A DNA stretch of 36,702 nucleotides from an uncultured Acholeplasmatales bacterium (GCA_944323055.1 CALUQZ010000016.1:1-36702); one strand, 5' to 3'. Positions 26,351 to 35,723 are shown, counted from the first letter of the stretch. The notes: a model not told the origin generated them from the letters alone. Numbers and translations are program-made.

Positions 26351-27330
26351 TCTAAAGCCTTCTTTCTTAAATATAAATCAGTTAATACAATTTGACACAC
26401 GCTCTCTAATATTACACCCATCCTTAATATAATCGCAATATCATGGCGTCCCCCAATCTCTAAAGGTTCAACTTTCTTATCTTTAAAATTATAAGTCATT
26501 TGAGCTTTACCAATTGACGGAGTTGGTTTAACAGCTACATTAATGATGACATCATTACCATTAGATAGACCACCATTAATACCACCATTATTATTCGTAG
26601 CCGTTTTACCTGTTTCATCAATAATTAAATCATTATATTCACTACCTCTTAAACTACAACCTGAAAAACCACTGCCAAATGATACTCCTTTAACAGCCCC
26701 AACACTAAAAAGGGCATGGCTAAATAAACTTTCAAGAGAGTCAAAATAAGGCTCACCAAGACCAATCTCTAAATTAGGTATGGTTATTTTAATTACTCCA
26801 CCAATACTATCTAAATTATTTTTAACATCTTCTAATAAATCTTTAAATTTTGTTTTATCTTCTTCTTTGCCTAATTTTACAATTTCACTTTTAACATCAA
26901 CATTATATATCTTTTTAGCTACAACCCCAGCCACAACTAGTCCTAAAGTTAAACGACCACTAAAGGCCCCTCCACCTCTAATATCGTTAAAACCTTGATA
27001 TTTACGGTAAGCCGCAAAATCGGCATGACTAGGACGCGGATGTTCTATTAATTTATTGTAATCACTAGAACGCGTATTACTATTTTGAAAAATAACAACT
27101 AAAGGATTACCATTAGTATAACCATTATAGACACCAGATATTATATTAGGGTAATCACTTTCTTTACGCGGTGTGCCATAAGCTTGTGGTTTTCTTCTTT
27201 GTAAAGCTTCTAAAAAATCTTCTTCTTTTAAAGGAATACCCGCTCTTATTCCTTCAAGCATAACCCCGCAACATTCCTCATGACTAGCCCCAAAAATATT
27301 AACTTTAAATATTTGTCCGAAACTATTCAA
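26341..27330 (-). CDS. aroC: Chorismate synthase
   Basis: Converts EPSP to chorismate using reduced FMN. Predicted 329 aa, shorter than the usual 350-390. Start is taken as TTG at 27330 (giving the family-typical M-NSFGQIF) with GGTG 5 bases upstream; a TTG four codons earlier is less likely. Family motifs: 'IFGASHEE' (normally GESHG), 'RPSHADFAAYRKY', 'GGGAFSGRLT' (fits the second chorismate synthase signature), 'NNNGGINGGLSNG', 'VAVKPTPSI' and 'GRHDIAIILR'. The sequence is somewhat divergent but all core motifs are present. It overlaps aroE by 8 bases (TTGAATAG). Confidence 0.93.
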   Translation of the reverse strand: MNSFGQIFKVNIFGASHEECCGVMLEGIRAGIPLKEEDFLEALQRRKPQAYGTPRKESDYPNIISGVYNGYTNGNPLVVIFQNSNTRSSDYNKLIEHPRPSHADFAAYRKYQGFNDIRGGGAFSGRLTLGLVVAGVVAKKIYNVDVKSEIVKLGKEEDKTKFKDLLEDVKNNLDSIGGVIKITIPNLEIGLGEPYFDSLESLFSHALFSVGAVKGVSFGSGFSGCSLRGSEYNDLIIDETGKTATNNNGGINGGLSNGNDVIINVAVKPTPSIGKAQMTYNFKDKKVEPLEIGGRHDIAIILRMGVILESVCQIVLTDLYLRKKALECA

Positions 27331-28075
27331 ATAAATCACCAACTTCTTTAATTAATTCCGCTTTAATATCAATATCTTCCCAAATCTTATCAGCATATAA
27401 AGCTTGCAATATAAGCATAATAAGCCCATTATTATAAGAATTTTTAGCTTTTAAAAATTCTGTTTGTTTAGGATTATAAATTAAATCTACAACCTCTTTA
27501 GTTTTATTTAATATAGACAAACCAACCGGGCACATCTTGACATTAGGATACATCCCAACTGGGGTAGCATTAACTATTAAATCTATATCTTGTTCATTTA
27601 AATCATCATAACTAATAATATTATTACCTGTTTTACCGCGAGAAACTAAATAAACATTTTTAGTTTTTTTACTTAAAGCATAATAACAGGTTTTAGCTGC
27701 CCCGCCTGAACCTAAAATATAACAATTTTTATTTTCATAATCTACCTTATAATAATCTAACATGCCTATAAAACCTAATAAATCGGTATTATACCCATAT
27801 AACTTATTATCAATAATTTTAACTGTATTAACATTAGCTAATTTTTTAGCTTCATCATCTATATAATCTAAATAAGGTAGAATTTGTTCTTTATAAGGTA
27901 TAGTTATATTAAATCCTTTTAAATTAGCTTTAGCATATTTAATAAAATCATCTAAATCTAATGTTTCAATTAATTCATAACTAGCTTTAATATTTAATTT
28001 ATTAAATACATAATTGTGAATCTTAGCCGAATAAGAATGACCTAATTTAGCTCCTATTAATGCATATTTATTCAC
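27323..28075 (-). CDS. aroE: Shikimate dehydrogenase
   Basis: Reduces 3-dehydroshikimate to shikimate with NADPH. Predicted 250 aa with a GTG start. Motifs: 'KLGHSYSAKIHN' (substrate-binding serines), 'NITIPYKEQI' with the catalytic lysine, 'NTDLLGF' with the catalytic aspartate, the nucleotide-binding 'GSGGAAKTCYYAL', and 'NATPVGMYP'. It is slightly shorter than the usual 270-280 aa but complete in motifs. It overlaps the chorismate mutase gene by 8 bases (GTGAATAA) and aroC by 8. Confidence 0.94.
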   Translation of the reverse strand: MNKYALIGAKLGHSYSAKIHNYVFNKLNIKASYELIETLDLDDFIKYAKANLKGFNITIPYKEQILPYLDYIDDEAKKLANVNTVKIIDNKLYGYNTDLLGFIGMLDYYKVDYENKNCYILGSGGAAKTCYYALSKKTKNVYLVSRGKTGNNIISYDDLNEQDIDLIVNATPVGMYPNVKMCPVGLSILNKTKEVVDLIYNPKQTEFLKAKNSYNNGLIMLILQALYADKIWEDIDIKAELIKEVGDLFE

Positions 28076-28340
28076 TATATAAATCCTTTTGATAATCTTT
28101 AGATAATTTTAATATAGTATCTAATAATTCTAAATAATAAGGAGCTAAAATAGAGTCATCTAATAAAGCTAAATTTTTTTCTTTAACAATTTGTTCTCTA
28201 GAACTATCTAAAATAGGAAGATTATTAGCCATTTTATAATTTATAACTTCTTTAACAGCTTCCATTCTCTTTTTAAAAGCTATAACTATCTCTTTATCAG
28301 CCTCATTTATAATCTTTCTAGCTTCTTCTAGTTTATTCAT
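28068..28340 (-). CDS. Chorismate mutase, AroQ type
   Basis: Predicted 90-aa, all-helical, cytoplasmic enzyme turning chorismate into prephenate for Phe/Tyr. The ATG at 28340 is used because AGGTGG lies 8 bases upstream; a GTG four codons earlier lacks a site. AroQ features: 'ADKEIVIAFKKRMEAVKEVINYK' in part (first helix with R and K that bind substrate), 'PILDSSREQIVKEK', then a C-terminal helix. It stands alone, not fused to prephenate dehydratase or DAHP synthase. It overlaps aroA by 8 bases (ATGAATAA). It acts after aroC in the pathway although its gene lies before it. Confidence 0.85.
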   Translation of the reverse strand: MNKLEEARKIINEADKEIVIAFKKRMEAVKEVINYKMANNLPILDSSREQIVKEKNLALLDDSILAPYYLELLDTILKLSKDYQKDLYSE

Positions 28341-29568
28341 AAACTTTGCCACCTATTTCTTTATATATAGTAAAGAAGTTAGGGAATGATTTATTAACTG
28401 GTTTAATTTCATCAATAAATAGTGATTTTGTTTTTAAAGCTAAAATAGCACTAGCCATAACTATTCTATGGTCATTATAAGCTTTAATATATCCTTCTTT
28501 ATAATTACTAGGTCCTCTTACTATTAATGTATTATTTATCGCTTCTACATTAACACCAACTTGTTCTAACATCTCTTTAGTAGATTCTAATCTATTAGAT
28601 TCTTTATAAGCTAATCTTTCTAAATCAACTAGACGACTTTCCCCTTCAATACTAGATAATAAAACCCCTAAAATAGGCGCTAAATCCGGATTTTGTGCTA
28701 GTGAAATAACCTGAGGTTTTAAATCTCTTTTAATTGCTTTAAAATCATTATCAAAAGTTATACCTAATGATTCTAAAATATCAATAATAGCCTCATCGCC
28801 TTGCATCTTACTACGTCTTAAACCTTTTAGCTTAAGTTCTGCCCCTAAAGCATTAGCTACTAAAAAGAAAGCAGCTTGGGAATAATCTCCTTCAACATAA
28901 TAACTTGATATATTAACTTCTTGTTCACCTTTAATATAATATACATTATTATCTTCTTCTATTTGAATACCAAACTCTTTAGCTATTTTAACTGTCATAT
29001 CAACATAAGGTTTAGACTCAAGTTTAGTCGTAATAACTATTTTACTATCACCTTTAATAAAAGGTAATGTTAATAAAAGACCAGATATAAATTGACTAGA
29101 AACATTACCAGGCATCTCATAAATACCAGCTTTTAGACTACCTTTTATAGTTAAAGGTAATTTACCATCATATTGATAAGAAACATCATTATCTTTAAAC
29201 ATTTTAAAATAGTCATCAATTGGTCTAACTTTAAGTCTATTTTCTCCGTCTATTTTAATTTCTTCACTTTGTAATAAAGCATAAGGAATCATAAATCTTA
29301 AAGTTGTCCCACTTTCTTTACAGTTTAAATCTGCTACTTTTTTTATTTTACTAGGTTTAACTACAACACTATCTTCTAACATTGTAATATTTATCCCGAG
29401 ATTTTTTAAACAAGAGATAGTAGCTAAAATATCATTAGAATAACTAATATTATTAATAACAACCTCTTGTTTAGCCATACTAGCTAAAACTAAAGCTCTA
29501 TGAGCTAAAGATTTAGAAGGAGGTATAACTACTTCTCCCTGTAATTTATTAACCTTTAAGTTTATCAT
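28333..29568 (-). CDS. aroA: 3-phosphoshikimate 1-carboxyvinyltransferase (EPSP synthase)
   Basis: Joins shikimate-3-phosphate and PEP to form EPSP. Predicted 411 aa, a little below the usual 425-440. Motifs: 'PPSKSLAHRALVLA' with the PEP/S3P-binding lysine, 'SGTTLRFM', 'SSQFISGLLL', 'EGDYSQAAFFLVA' and 'YNDHRIVMA'. It overlaps aroB by 20 bases, with its own ribosome site AGAGGTG inside the end of aroB. The 'KESGTTLRF' segment replaces the more usual GNAGTAMR; this pocket sequence bears on glyphosate class, which I did not try to assign. Confidence 0.95.
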   Translation of the reverse strand: MINLKVNKLQGEVVIPPSKSLAHRALVLASMAKQEVVINNISYSNDILATISCLKNLGINITMLEDSVVVKPSKIKKVADLNCKESGTTLRFMIPYALLQSEEIKIDGENRLKVRPIDDYFKMFKDNDVSYQYDGKLPLTIKGSLKAGIYEMPGNVSSQFISGLLLTLPFIKGDSKIVITTKLESKPYVDMTVKIAKEFGIQIEEDNNVYYIKGEQEVNISSYYVEGDYSQAAFFLVANALGAELKLKGLRRSKMQGDEAIIDILESLGITFDNDFKAIKRDLKPQVISLAQNPDLAPILGVLLSSIEGESRLVDLERLAYKESNRLESTKEMLEQVGVNVEAINNTLIVRGPSNYKEGYIKAYNDHRIVMASAILALKTKSLFIDEIKPVNKSFPNFFTIYKEIGGKVYE

Positions 29569-30529
29569 CTAATTCACCTCTAGTTGTTTTATATAAATAT
29601 GGTTTAAAATCTTTAACAAATACTAAATTTAAAACACCATTAAAATTCTTTTTATCTTTAAAAATATCATCTAAATAATCATGATAATCATAATTATTTA
29701 AAGTTAAATGATATTTATCTAATAATTCATTAAAATATATTTCTTCTTTAGATACATCAATACCTAAATCTTTTTCTAAAGCAAATATCATTTTAATTCC
29801 ATTAAGAACAGCTAAACCATGCAATAAATTATATTTTAACTCAATTGCATGCCCAAAGGTATGACCTAAATTTAAACACATTCTTAAACCATTGTCTTTA
29901 AAATCAGCTTCTACATATTGTTTTTTAATTAACACTGCTTTTTCTATAGTATCCTTTAAATTAGTTTCTTCACTTAATTTAAAATTATAATCTAAGAAAG
30001 CATATTTAATTAATTCTCCCAAACCTGAATTAAACTCATCTTTGCTTAAAGTCTTTAAAAAGTAAGGTGTTATATAGATTCCTTTAGGTTCATAAAAGGT
30101 ACCGATAATATTCTTACGATTTAAAAAATCAACTCCACATTTACCACCTACAGTAGCATCTACATCAGCAAGTAAGGTAGTAGGAATTAAAATATGTTTA
30201 ATACCTCGATATAAAATACTAGCTACAAAACCACAAATATCTAAAGTTACTCCGCCACCTATACCGATTAAATAATCACCTCTTGTGATATTAGCTTCTA
30301 ATAATTCTTTTAAAATATAGGTTACGGTATCAATATTTTTATATTGTTCTCCACTTGGGATTATAACATATTTAATATTTTTAAAATGATTAGCTAAAAT
30401 ATCTTTATATAATTCATAAACATTACTATCTATTACAATATAGTATTTATCTAACTTAAACTTTTTTAAAAAACTATCTAACTCACTTAAATCATCCGCA
30501 AATTCTATTAAAGTTTCATTAACAAGCAT
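29549..30529 (-). CDS. aroB: 3-dehydroquinate synthase
   Basis: Cyclises DAHP to 3-dehydroquinate, an NAD- and metal-dependent step. Predicted 326 aa against a usual 340-360. Motifs: 'PSGEQYKN', 'GIGGGVTLDICGFVAS', 'YRGI', 'PTTLLADVDATVGGKCGVDF', 'NIIGTFYEP', 'GLGELIKYAFL' and the metal-binding 'NLGHTFGHAIE'. It begins 10 bp after the pectate-lyase-like gene, and its AGGAGGG site overlaps that gene's stop, so it is likely read from the promoter upstream of the lyase. It is the first of five aromatic-pathway genes. Confidence 0.95.
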   Translation of the reverse strand: MLVNETLIEFADDLSELDSFLKKFKLDKYYIVIDSNVYELYKDILANHFKNIKYVIIPSGEQYKNIDTVTYILKELLEANITRGDYLIGIGGGVTLDICGFVASILYRGIKHILIPTTLLADVDATVGGKCGVDFLNRKNIIGTFYEPKGIYITPYFLKTLSKDEFNSGLGELIKYAFLDYNFKLSEETNLKDTIEKAVLIKKQYVEADFKDNGLRMCLNLGHTFGHAIELKYNLLHGLAVLNGIKMIFALEKDLGIDVSKEEIYFNELLDKYHLTLNNYDYHDYLDDIFKDKKNFNGVLNLVFVKDFKPYLYKTTRGELDDKLKG

Positions 30530-30539
30530 TATAGCCCTC

Positions 30540-33239
30540 CTAACTAAATATAGTATCTAACATATTTTCTTTTAAAACACCCGCATATTTAGAAACTAAT
30601 TCTTTAACTTCACTAACTTCATTTAATAAAGTTACATCACTTCTATTATTCTTATAATAGAATAAATCACTATTAACATCAAAATTATTATAACTTGTAT
30701 CAATTATAAGACAATCACAAGTTACACTAGCCGTTCTACTATTAACTACCTGCCATAACATATCAGAATCAGGTAATTTAGATTTTTCATCAACATAATT
30801 ATTATAACTCTTAATGCTAGCTTTTCTATTTACTTTTGTTTCTTCATCTAATGGTCTTACTTTTGGTAATTTAGATTCTTCAAAATAATTATTTTCTAAA
30901 AAGGCATAAGCCCCTGCTCTTAAATCAGTACTAGAATTACTTATCTTATAAAAATAATTATTGTACATATGAATATTAGCTTGTCTAGCTAAAGGTAATC
31001 TTGATTCACATTCATTAAAATAATTATGATGATAAGTCAAATTATATTGAATATGGTCATCTGAACCACCAACTAAACTAGTCTTATGGGTATTGTTAAA
31101 CACATTATAAGCAAGTGTAACATTACCTACCCCTTTAATATCACATGAACCATCACCTTCATGTTTATCTTGTTCGCCACATACATCCCAACTATTATAA
31201 CCTCTATTAAAAGTATTATGATGAACAAAATAATAACCATATAATGTCGGATTTTTTGTATCACCTTCAAATGAACAAGCATCTTCAGGGTTGTTAGTAA
31301 ATGTTAAATTTCTAACTTCAATATAACTAGATTTTTTAAATGTAAAACCAAATTGATTAATACATGCATCCGTTCCAACACCTTCAATAGTTAAATTGTT
31401 AGCATTACTAATATCAATCATATTATAATATGAATCGAATTCATTATTTTTACTATCATAATTTATGCGATTAGTTAATCCTTCTAACACACTTATATTA
31501 TTAGCTATATCATCACTCATTAAATTATAGCCTTTTTCAATAATTGTACTAGCATCTATCTTATCACCATTTAATAAATCAGTTAGTGGTTTATTATTAA
31601 TTCCTAAAACATCATTAGCTTTTAACGAATCACCATAATTCCTATAATTAATTTCATTCCACATAGCCGCATTAATCTTACCAATAATCCTTACGACAAC
31701 CGGAACTTTACTATTTTTAACATTTTGTAAGATATTAACTAATCCTTTATAAGTTTTATTATTAATCTTAGCTTCTACACTATTTTTATTACTATCATTG
31801 ACATATATTACTAAAGCATTATCTTTAAGTGTTCCATCACTATTATAAGCTCCCATATTTTGATTATTAAAAAAAGCATAACCAGACCTATCATAAGGAT
31901 AAACATTAATACTTTTTTTTATAACATTACCTACTTTAACATCATAAATTCCTTCTTTTAAACCTAAGATATCTACTCTAGTAATATTATTTGTAGTCCT
32001 AATTAATTCTTTGCGAACCTCTTGCCAAGTAGTATCATCTTTTAATTTATAACTTATATTTAAATTATTATTTCCTTCATAACTTAACGCAATACTTTCA
32101 TTTAAACCAGCAATATAACTAATCTTTACTCCACTAGTTTCTTGATAAATAACTCTTAAATTATAATTTTTAGTCGTATTATCTTCTGCTTTAACAGTTA
32201 ATATAAATACTTCATCATTTTTACTTAATGTTTTTTGACCAATACCAGTTATACTAGCACTATCACTATTAAGAATAGCTGTAATAGTAAATACTTTAGT
32301 ATCATATAAATAATATGTCATGCTATTTAAATCAACTAAATCACCATTAATTCTCAATTCTTTAATACTAGTATCACTATCTAAACTATTTGTTACAAAT
32401 AATATTTTATATTCTGTAACTAAATCATTATAACTAACTTTAATAGTAACTTCTAAATTACTACCTTTTATAACCTCATAATCACCTAATCCTTCTATTA
32501 AATAACTATCTTTAGCTTTAGCATCAACCTTAACATTAAGCGTATCACCTAAATTATAAGTATAACTAAATTTATCTTCCTTAAAATCAGATAATATAGT
32601 TCCATTAACTGATATTTCGCTTAAATAAGGAGTTATTAATGTTTCATTATAAGTAAATAATATGTTATAAACCTTCTTTTTTTCACCTAAAGTTAACGTT
32701 ATTTCAACCTTAGTGTTATCATCTACTAAAACATTTCCAATTCCTGTAATAACTACATTTGAGTTATTAGATATAGCGTTAATATTAACTGTTTTTGCTT
32801 CATTTATTTTATAAACATAATCAGTCTTATCTTTATTAAAATCTGTCAATAAATTGCCATCAATATAGATAGCTTCTAAATAAAAACTTTCTTCTTCTAA
32901 TACATTAACCTTTAAACTGTAGGTTGTTTTTGACTGATCTTCAGCTATACAAATTAAAGAAAAATCATAGCTACTATTACCTACAATATCTTCTTTTATT
33001 GTATTGCCACTAACAACCGCTTTACTAGATGCTGCAATACCTTTAACTTCTATTATATCAGTATATGGTATAGTTATCTCATATTCTAAAACATCTTGAT
33101 TAAAATTATCTAAATACTTGTCATTAACTACAATATTAGATAATTTTGAATTACTATCTTGCGTTATAGTTTGATTATTACAACTAACTAACATTATAAT
33201 TAACATTGATAAAAATAAAAAATATACTTTCTTAAACAC
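30540..33239 (-). CDS. Pectate-lyase-like (PL1) lipoprotein with cadherin-like domains
   Basis: Predicted 899 aa, GTG start with GGGG 10 bases upstream. Residues 1-20 are a lipoprotein signal (MLVSC, Cys20). Four cadherin-like beta-sandwich domains follow (about 30-375); each opens with a motif such as 'LSEISVNGTILSDF' and ends in 'YKILFV'-like strands. A short Ig/fibronectin-like segment links to a parallel beta-helix of the PL1/Pel family (about 480-890). Diagnostic lines are 'EGDGSCDIKGVGNVTLAYN', 'NTHKTSLVGGSD', 'YHHNYFNECESRLPLAR' (with the expected catalytic arginine region) and 'HMYNNYFYK'. It is predicted to cut pectin or polygalacturonate at the cell surface by beta-elimination. It heads the aro operon, an unexpected pairing. 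Confidence 0.85.
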   Translation of the reverse strand: MFKKVYFLFLSMLIIMLVSCNNQTITQDSNSKLSNIVVNDKYLDNFNQDVLEYEITIPYTDIIEVKGIAASSKAVVSGNTIKEDIVGNSSYDFSLICIAEDQSKTTYSLKVNVLEEESFYLEAIYIDGNLLTDFNKDKTDYVYKINEAKTVNINAISNNSNVVITGIGNVLVDDNTKVEITLTLGEKKKVYNILFTYNETLITPYLSEISVNGTILSDFKEDKFSYTYNLGDTLNVKVDAKAKDSYLIEGLGDYEVIKGSNLEVTIKVSYNDLVTEYKILFVTNSLDSDTSIKELRINGDLVDLNSMTYYLYDTKVFTITAILNSDSASITGIGQKTLSKNDEVFILTVKAEDNTTKNYNLRVIYQETSGVKISYIAGLNESIALSYEGNNNLNISYKLKDDTTWQEVRKELIRTTNNITRVDILGLKEGIYDVKVGNVIKKSINVYPYDRSGYAFFNNQNMGAYNSDGTLKDNALVIYVNDSNKNSVEAKINNKTYKGLVNILQNVKNSKVPVVVRIIGKINAAMWNEINYRNYGDSLKANDVLGINNKPLTDLLNGDKIDASTIIEKGYNLMSDDIANNISVLEGLTNRINYDSKNNEFDSYYNMIDISNANNLTIEGVGTDACINQFGFTFKKSSYIEVRNLTFTNNPEDACSFEGDTKNPTLYGYYFVHHNTFNRGYNSWDVCGEQDKHEGDGSCDIKGVGNVTLAYNVFNNTHKTSLVGGSDDHIQYNLTYHHNYFNECESRLPLARQANIHMYNNYFYKISNSSTDLRAGAYAFLENNYFEESKLPKVRPLDEETKVNRKASIKSYNNYVDEKSKLPDSDMLWQVVNSRTASVTCDCLIIDTSYNNFDVNSDLFYYKNNRSDVTLLNEVSEVKELVSKYAGVLKENMLDTIFS

Positions 33240-33261
33240 TTAATCCAATCCCCTTTTTTTA

Positions 33262-33290
33262 ATTATACTATTATTTTTTTTGATAGACAA
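33262..33290 (-). promoter_or_regulatory. Sigma-A promoter of the lyase-aro operon
   Basis: On the minus strand TTGTCT (33285-33290) and a perfect TATAAT (33262-33267) are separated by 17 bases, ending 22 bp before the GTG start. No comparable promoter was seen inside the downstream genes, so the whole unit to 25091 may depend on it. Confidence 0.75.
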
Positions 33291-33302
33291 TTAAAAGAAT
33301 TA

Positions 33303-33338
33303 AAAGAAAAAAATAAGTTAGAAAAACTCTAACTTATT
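33303..33338 (-). terminator. Terminator of the DegV-family gene
   Basis: A perfect 10-bp stem, AATAAGTTAG (33312-33321) with CTAACTTATT (33329-33338), has a 7-base loop. In the minus-strand RNA it is followed by TTTTTCTTTT. The stem includes the TAA stop codon of the gene. Confidence 0.9.
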
Positions 33339-34197
33339 CGTGATAATTAACTATATAACCTAAACTAATAGTTCCCGGACCAGCATGAGCTCCAACAACT
33401 GGAGTAAGTGGATAAACGGCAATATCTTTAAATTCAGGGTGTACTTGTAACACTGAATCTTTAATTTCTTTTATAACTTCTTCACTAGCATTAGCATGAA
33501 TAATACAAGGAGTTACATCTTTTCCTTCTATTTCTCTTAATATTAAATCAATCATAGCTTGTCTAGCTTTTTTAGTTGTTCTAATAACTTTTAAAGTTTC
33601 AACAGCTCCCATTTTATCTAAATGTAATAAAGGTTTCATTTTAATAAAATTAGCTATTGTTCCAGCAAACTTTGATAAACGACCATTTTTAATTAAATAA
33701 TCTAATGTTTCTACACAAAATACTAAATGATTATTATCTCTAATGAAATCTAATCTTTCAAGTACTTCCTCTAATTCTTTACCTTCATTAAACATTCTAG
33801 CTGCCGTTAAAGCCATCAAAGCTTGTGGGTAAGCTATTGTTCTAGAATCATAAACTATGATATCTAATCCTTCATAATCATCAGCTATCATTCTTACTGT
33901 TTTAGCTAAACTTGATAATTGTTCAGATATTAAAATACATAATACTCTTTCATAACCTTTTTCTTTCATTTCATCAAATATTTCAATCATTTTACCTGGT
34001 GAAACAAAAGCGGTATGCGGAAAAGCGGCTTTATCAGTAGCTAACCTATTATAAAAGTCTTCTGCTTTAATCTCTGTATAATCATCATATTTCTCGTCAT
34101 CACTAAATATAACAACTGATCTAAATACGGGTATATATTCATCATGCGGTATATAATCTAACGCTGCGTTTGAACATACTATAACACCTGTTTTCAT
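33334..34197 (-). CDS. DegV-family fatty-acid-binding protein (FakB-like)
   Basis: Predicted 287 aa, typical DegV length. Family patterns include 'AFVSPGKMIEIFDEM', 'CILISEQLSSLAKTVRMIA', 'YDSRTIAYPQALMALTAARM', 'LDYLIKNGRLSKFAGTIANF' and the C-terminal 'VVGAHAGPGTISLGYIV'. FakB proteins present bound fatty acids to the kinase FakA for phosphorylation; no fakA (DAK-type) gene is visible here. The start has AAGGAG 7 bases upstream. It is a stand-alone gene with its own promoter and terminator. Confidence 0.92.
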   Translation of the reverse strand: MKTGVIVCSNAALDYIPHDEYIPVFRSVVIFSDDEKYDDYTEIKAEDFYNRLATDKAAFPHTAFVSPGKMIEIFDEMKEKGYERVLCILISEQLSSLAKTVRMIADDYEGLDIIVYDSRTIAYPQALMALTAARMFNEGKELEEVLERLDFIRDNNHLVFCVETLDYLIKNGRLSKFAGTIANFIKMKPLLHLDKMGAVETLKVIRTTKKARQAMIDLILREIEGKDVTPCIIHANASEEVIKEIKDSVLQVHPEFKDIAVYPLTPVVGAHAGPGTISLGYIVNYHE

Positions 34198-34252
34198 TTT
34201 TTGTTCTCCTTAATTATAATTACTTATAAAGTCATTAAAATAACTTTTATAA

Positions 34253-34281
34253 ATTGTAACATAATAACAAAAAGATAGCAA
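34253..34281 (-). promoter_or_regulatory. Promoter of the DegV-family gene
   Basis: On the minus strand TTGCTA (34276-34281) and TACAAT (34253-34258) are separated by 17 bases. The rest of the 203-bp gap (34282-34400) is AT-rich, with no clear terminator for the ATPase gene upstream of it. Confidence 0.6.
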
Positions 34282-34400
34282 TTTAACTTTACTTAGTATA
34301 GTATTTAGCGTGATTTAAGCTAATTAATAAATCAATAAAAATGGAAGTTTCTAATAATTGAACTACCTAATATTTAATTTTATAAAGTTATACTTAATAT

Positions 34401-35696
34401 TTAGATACAAAACGCCGCATAGAGAGGAACAATCTTTTTCTTATCCGCAAAGCCAAAGTTTTTAGTAGAAAGTTTAATGGCGTAAGCAGGCTTATAGGTT
34501 TCCATATAGACCTTTAGACTCTTTGCTTTTGGGTTGTCAGCCGACTTTACTTCAATAGGGATAAGCTTACCATCACGCTGAATGACAAAATCTATCTCAG
34601 CCCCACGCTCAGACTCCCAATAGTAAGTCTTGTAGCCATTGATGGTAAGCTGTACATCGACATAGTTTTCAACCATGCCGCCCTTAAAGTCGTTCAAGTC
34701 CTCAACCATATAGAGGACATCGCTTACTTCTAAGTCTTTCTTTGCACAAAGAATTCCCAAGTCGGAAACATAAATCTTGAACGCATCAATATCACGGTAA
34801 TTTTCCAAAGGCTTCTTAATTTGCTCCACCTTATATACCTGTGAAACGATACCAGATAGACAGAGCCATTCGATAGCATTTTCAAACTCGGAAGCCCTAC
34901 CACCTTTCTTTATTAGCTTATACTGAAAACGAGTATTTTTTTTGGAAAGCTGTACAGTAATGTTGTCATAGGCAAGCCTTGTTTTCTTGATTTCATTCAC
35001 ATTGTTGTATTTGCTCATATCGTTAAGATAGCTTGCTAGTATAGTATCCTGCGTGTGGCGTACAAGGATATAATCCTTTGTCTCTTTGAACTGCCAGACG
35101 CACTCAGGCATACCGCCCACAACGAGATACTGCCTGTAAAGCAGCATTGCTGCATCGTGCAGGGCAGAGGGCAGAGGCGTATCGGTTGCGAAACACTTTT
35201 TAATCTGCTCTACAAGAGCATCCTCACCTAAAGCCCGCATAAATTCCTCCATATCCATAGGATACATAGTTTTCATATCGACCTTACCGACAGGAAAAGA
35301 GAATTTTGTTCTACCTACCGCTACGCCAAGCAAACTGCCAAGAGCTACAATATGATAGTCAGGAGCGTCTTCACAAAAGTATTTCAAAGAAGTCAAAGCC
35401 CGTTCGCAAAGCTGTACCTCGTCAAATACAATCAACGTTTTTTCTTTTACTATCGTTTGACCTGCGATGCTCGATAATATAGGTACTAGATAATTTGGAC
35501 TGATATTTTCCTCAAAGGTTTCATTCAGTTTTGGATTTGTTTCAAAATTAAAATATGCCACATTTTCATAGTGGGTACGCCCAAACTCTAAAATCGAATA
35601 TGTTTTTCCAACCTGTCTTGCTCCCTGCAAAACTAAAGGCTTGCGGTGTTTATTTTCTTTCCATGCTTCCAAGAAACTCATTATTTTTCGATACAT
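34401..35696 (-). CDS. AAA ATPase with DUF4143-type C-terminal domain
   Basis: Predicted 431 aa. The ATG at 35696 is used (AAAGG 7 bases upstream); a TTG two codons earlier is possible. Walker A is GARQVGKT (25-32), Walker B is TLIVFDEVQ, and a sensor-like ALGSLLGV follows. The C-terminal part has 'ERGAEIDFVIQRDGKLIPIEVKSA', the PD-(D/E)XK-like core seen in DUF4143 proteins. This large family of predicted ATPases is spread among bacteria and archaea by transfer; its function is not established. Base use is distinctly richer in G and C than in neighbouring genes (for example around 35080-35250), which suggests recent acquisition. No clear promoter was seen in the 76 bp upstream, which hold the terminator of the regulator gene. 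Confidence 0.9.
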   Translation of the reverse strand: MYRKIMSFLEAWKENKHRKPLVLQGARQVGKTYSILEFGRTHYENVAYFNFETNPKLNETFEENISPNYLVPILSSIAGQTIVKEKTLIVFDEVQLCERALTSLKYFCEDAPDYHIVALGSLLGVAVGRTKFSFPVGKVDMKTMYPMDMEEFMRALGEDALVEQIKKCFATDTPLPSALHDAAMLLYRQYLVVGGMPECVWQFKETKDYILVRHTQDTILASYLNDMSKYNNVNEIKKTRLAYDNITVQLSKKNTRFQYKLIKKGGRASEFENAIEWLCLSGIVSQVYKVEQIKKPLENYRDIDAFKIYVSDLGILCAKKDLEVSDVLYMVEDLNDFKGGMVENYVDVQLTINGYKTYYWESERGAEIDFVIQRDGKLIPIEVKSADNPKAKSLKVYMETYKPAYAIKLSTKNFGFADKKKIVPLYAAFCI

Positions 35697-35723
35697 TGTC
35701 AAACCTTTTTCTAAAATTTGAGT

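Noticed and set aside
30527-30542. TATAAT-like sequence at the aroB start
   Set aside because: It overlaps the ribosome site and start codon, with no matching -35 box; a transcript from it would have no leader.
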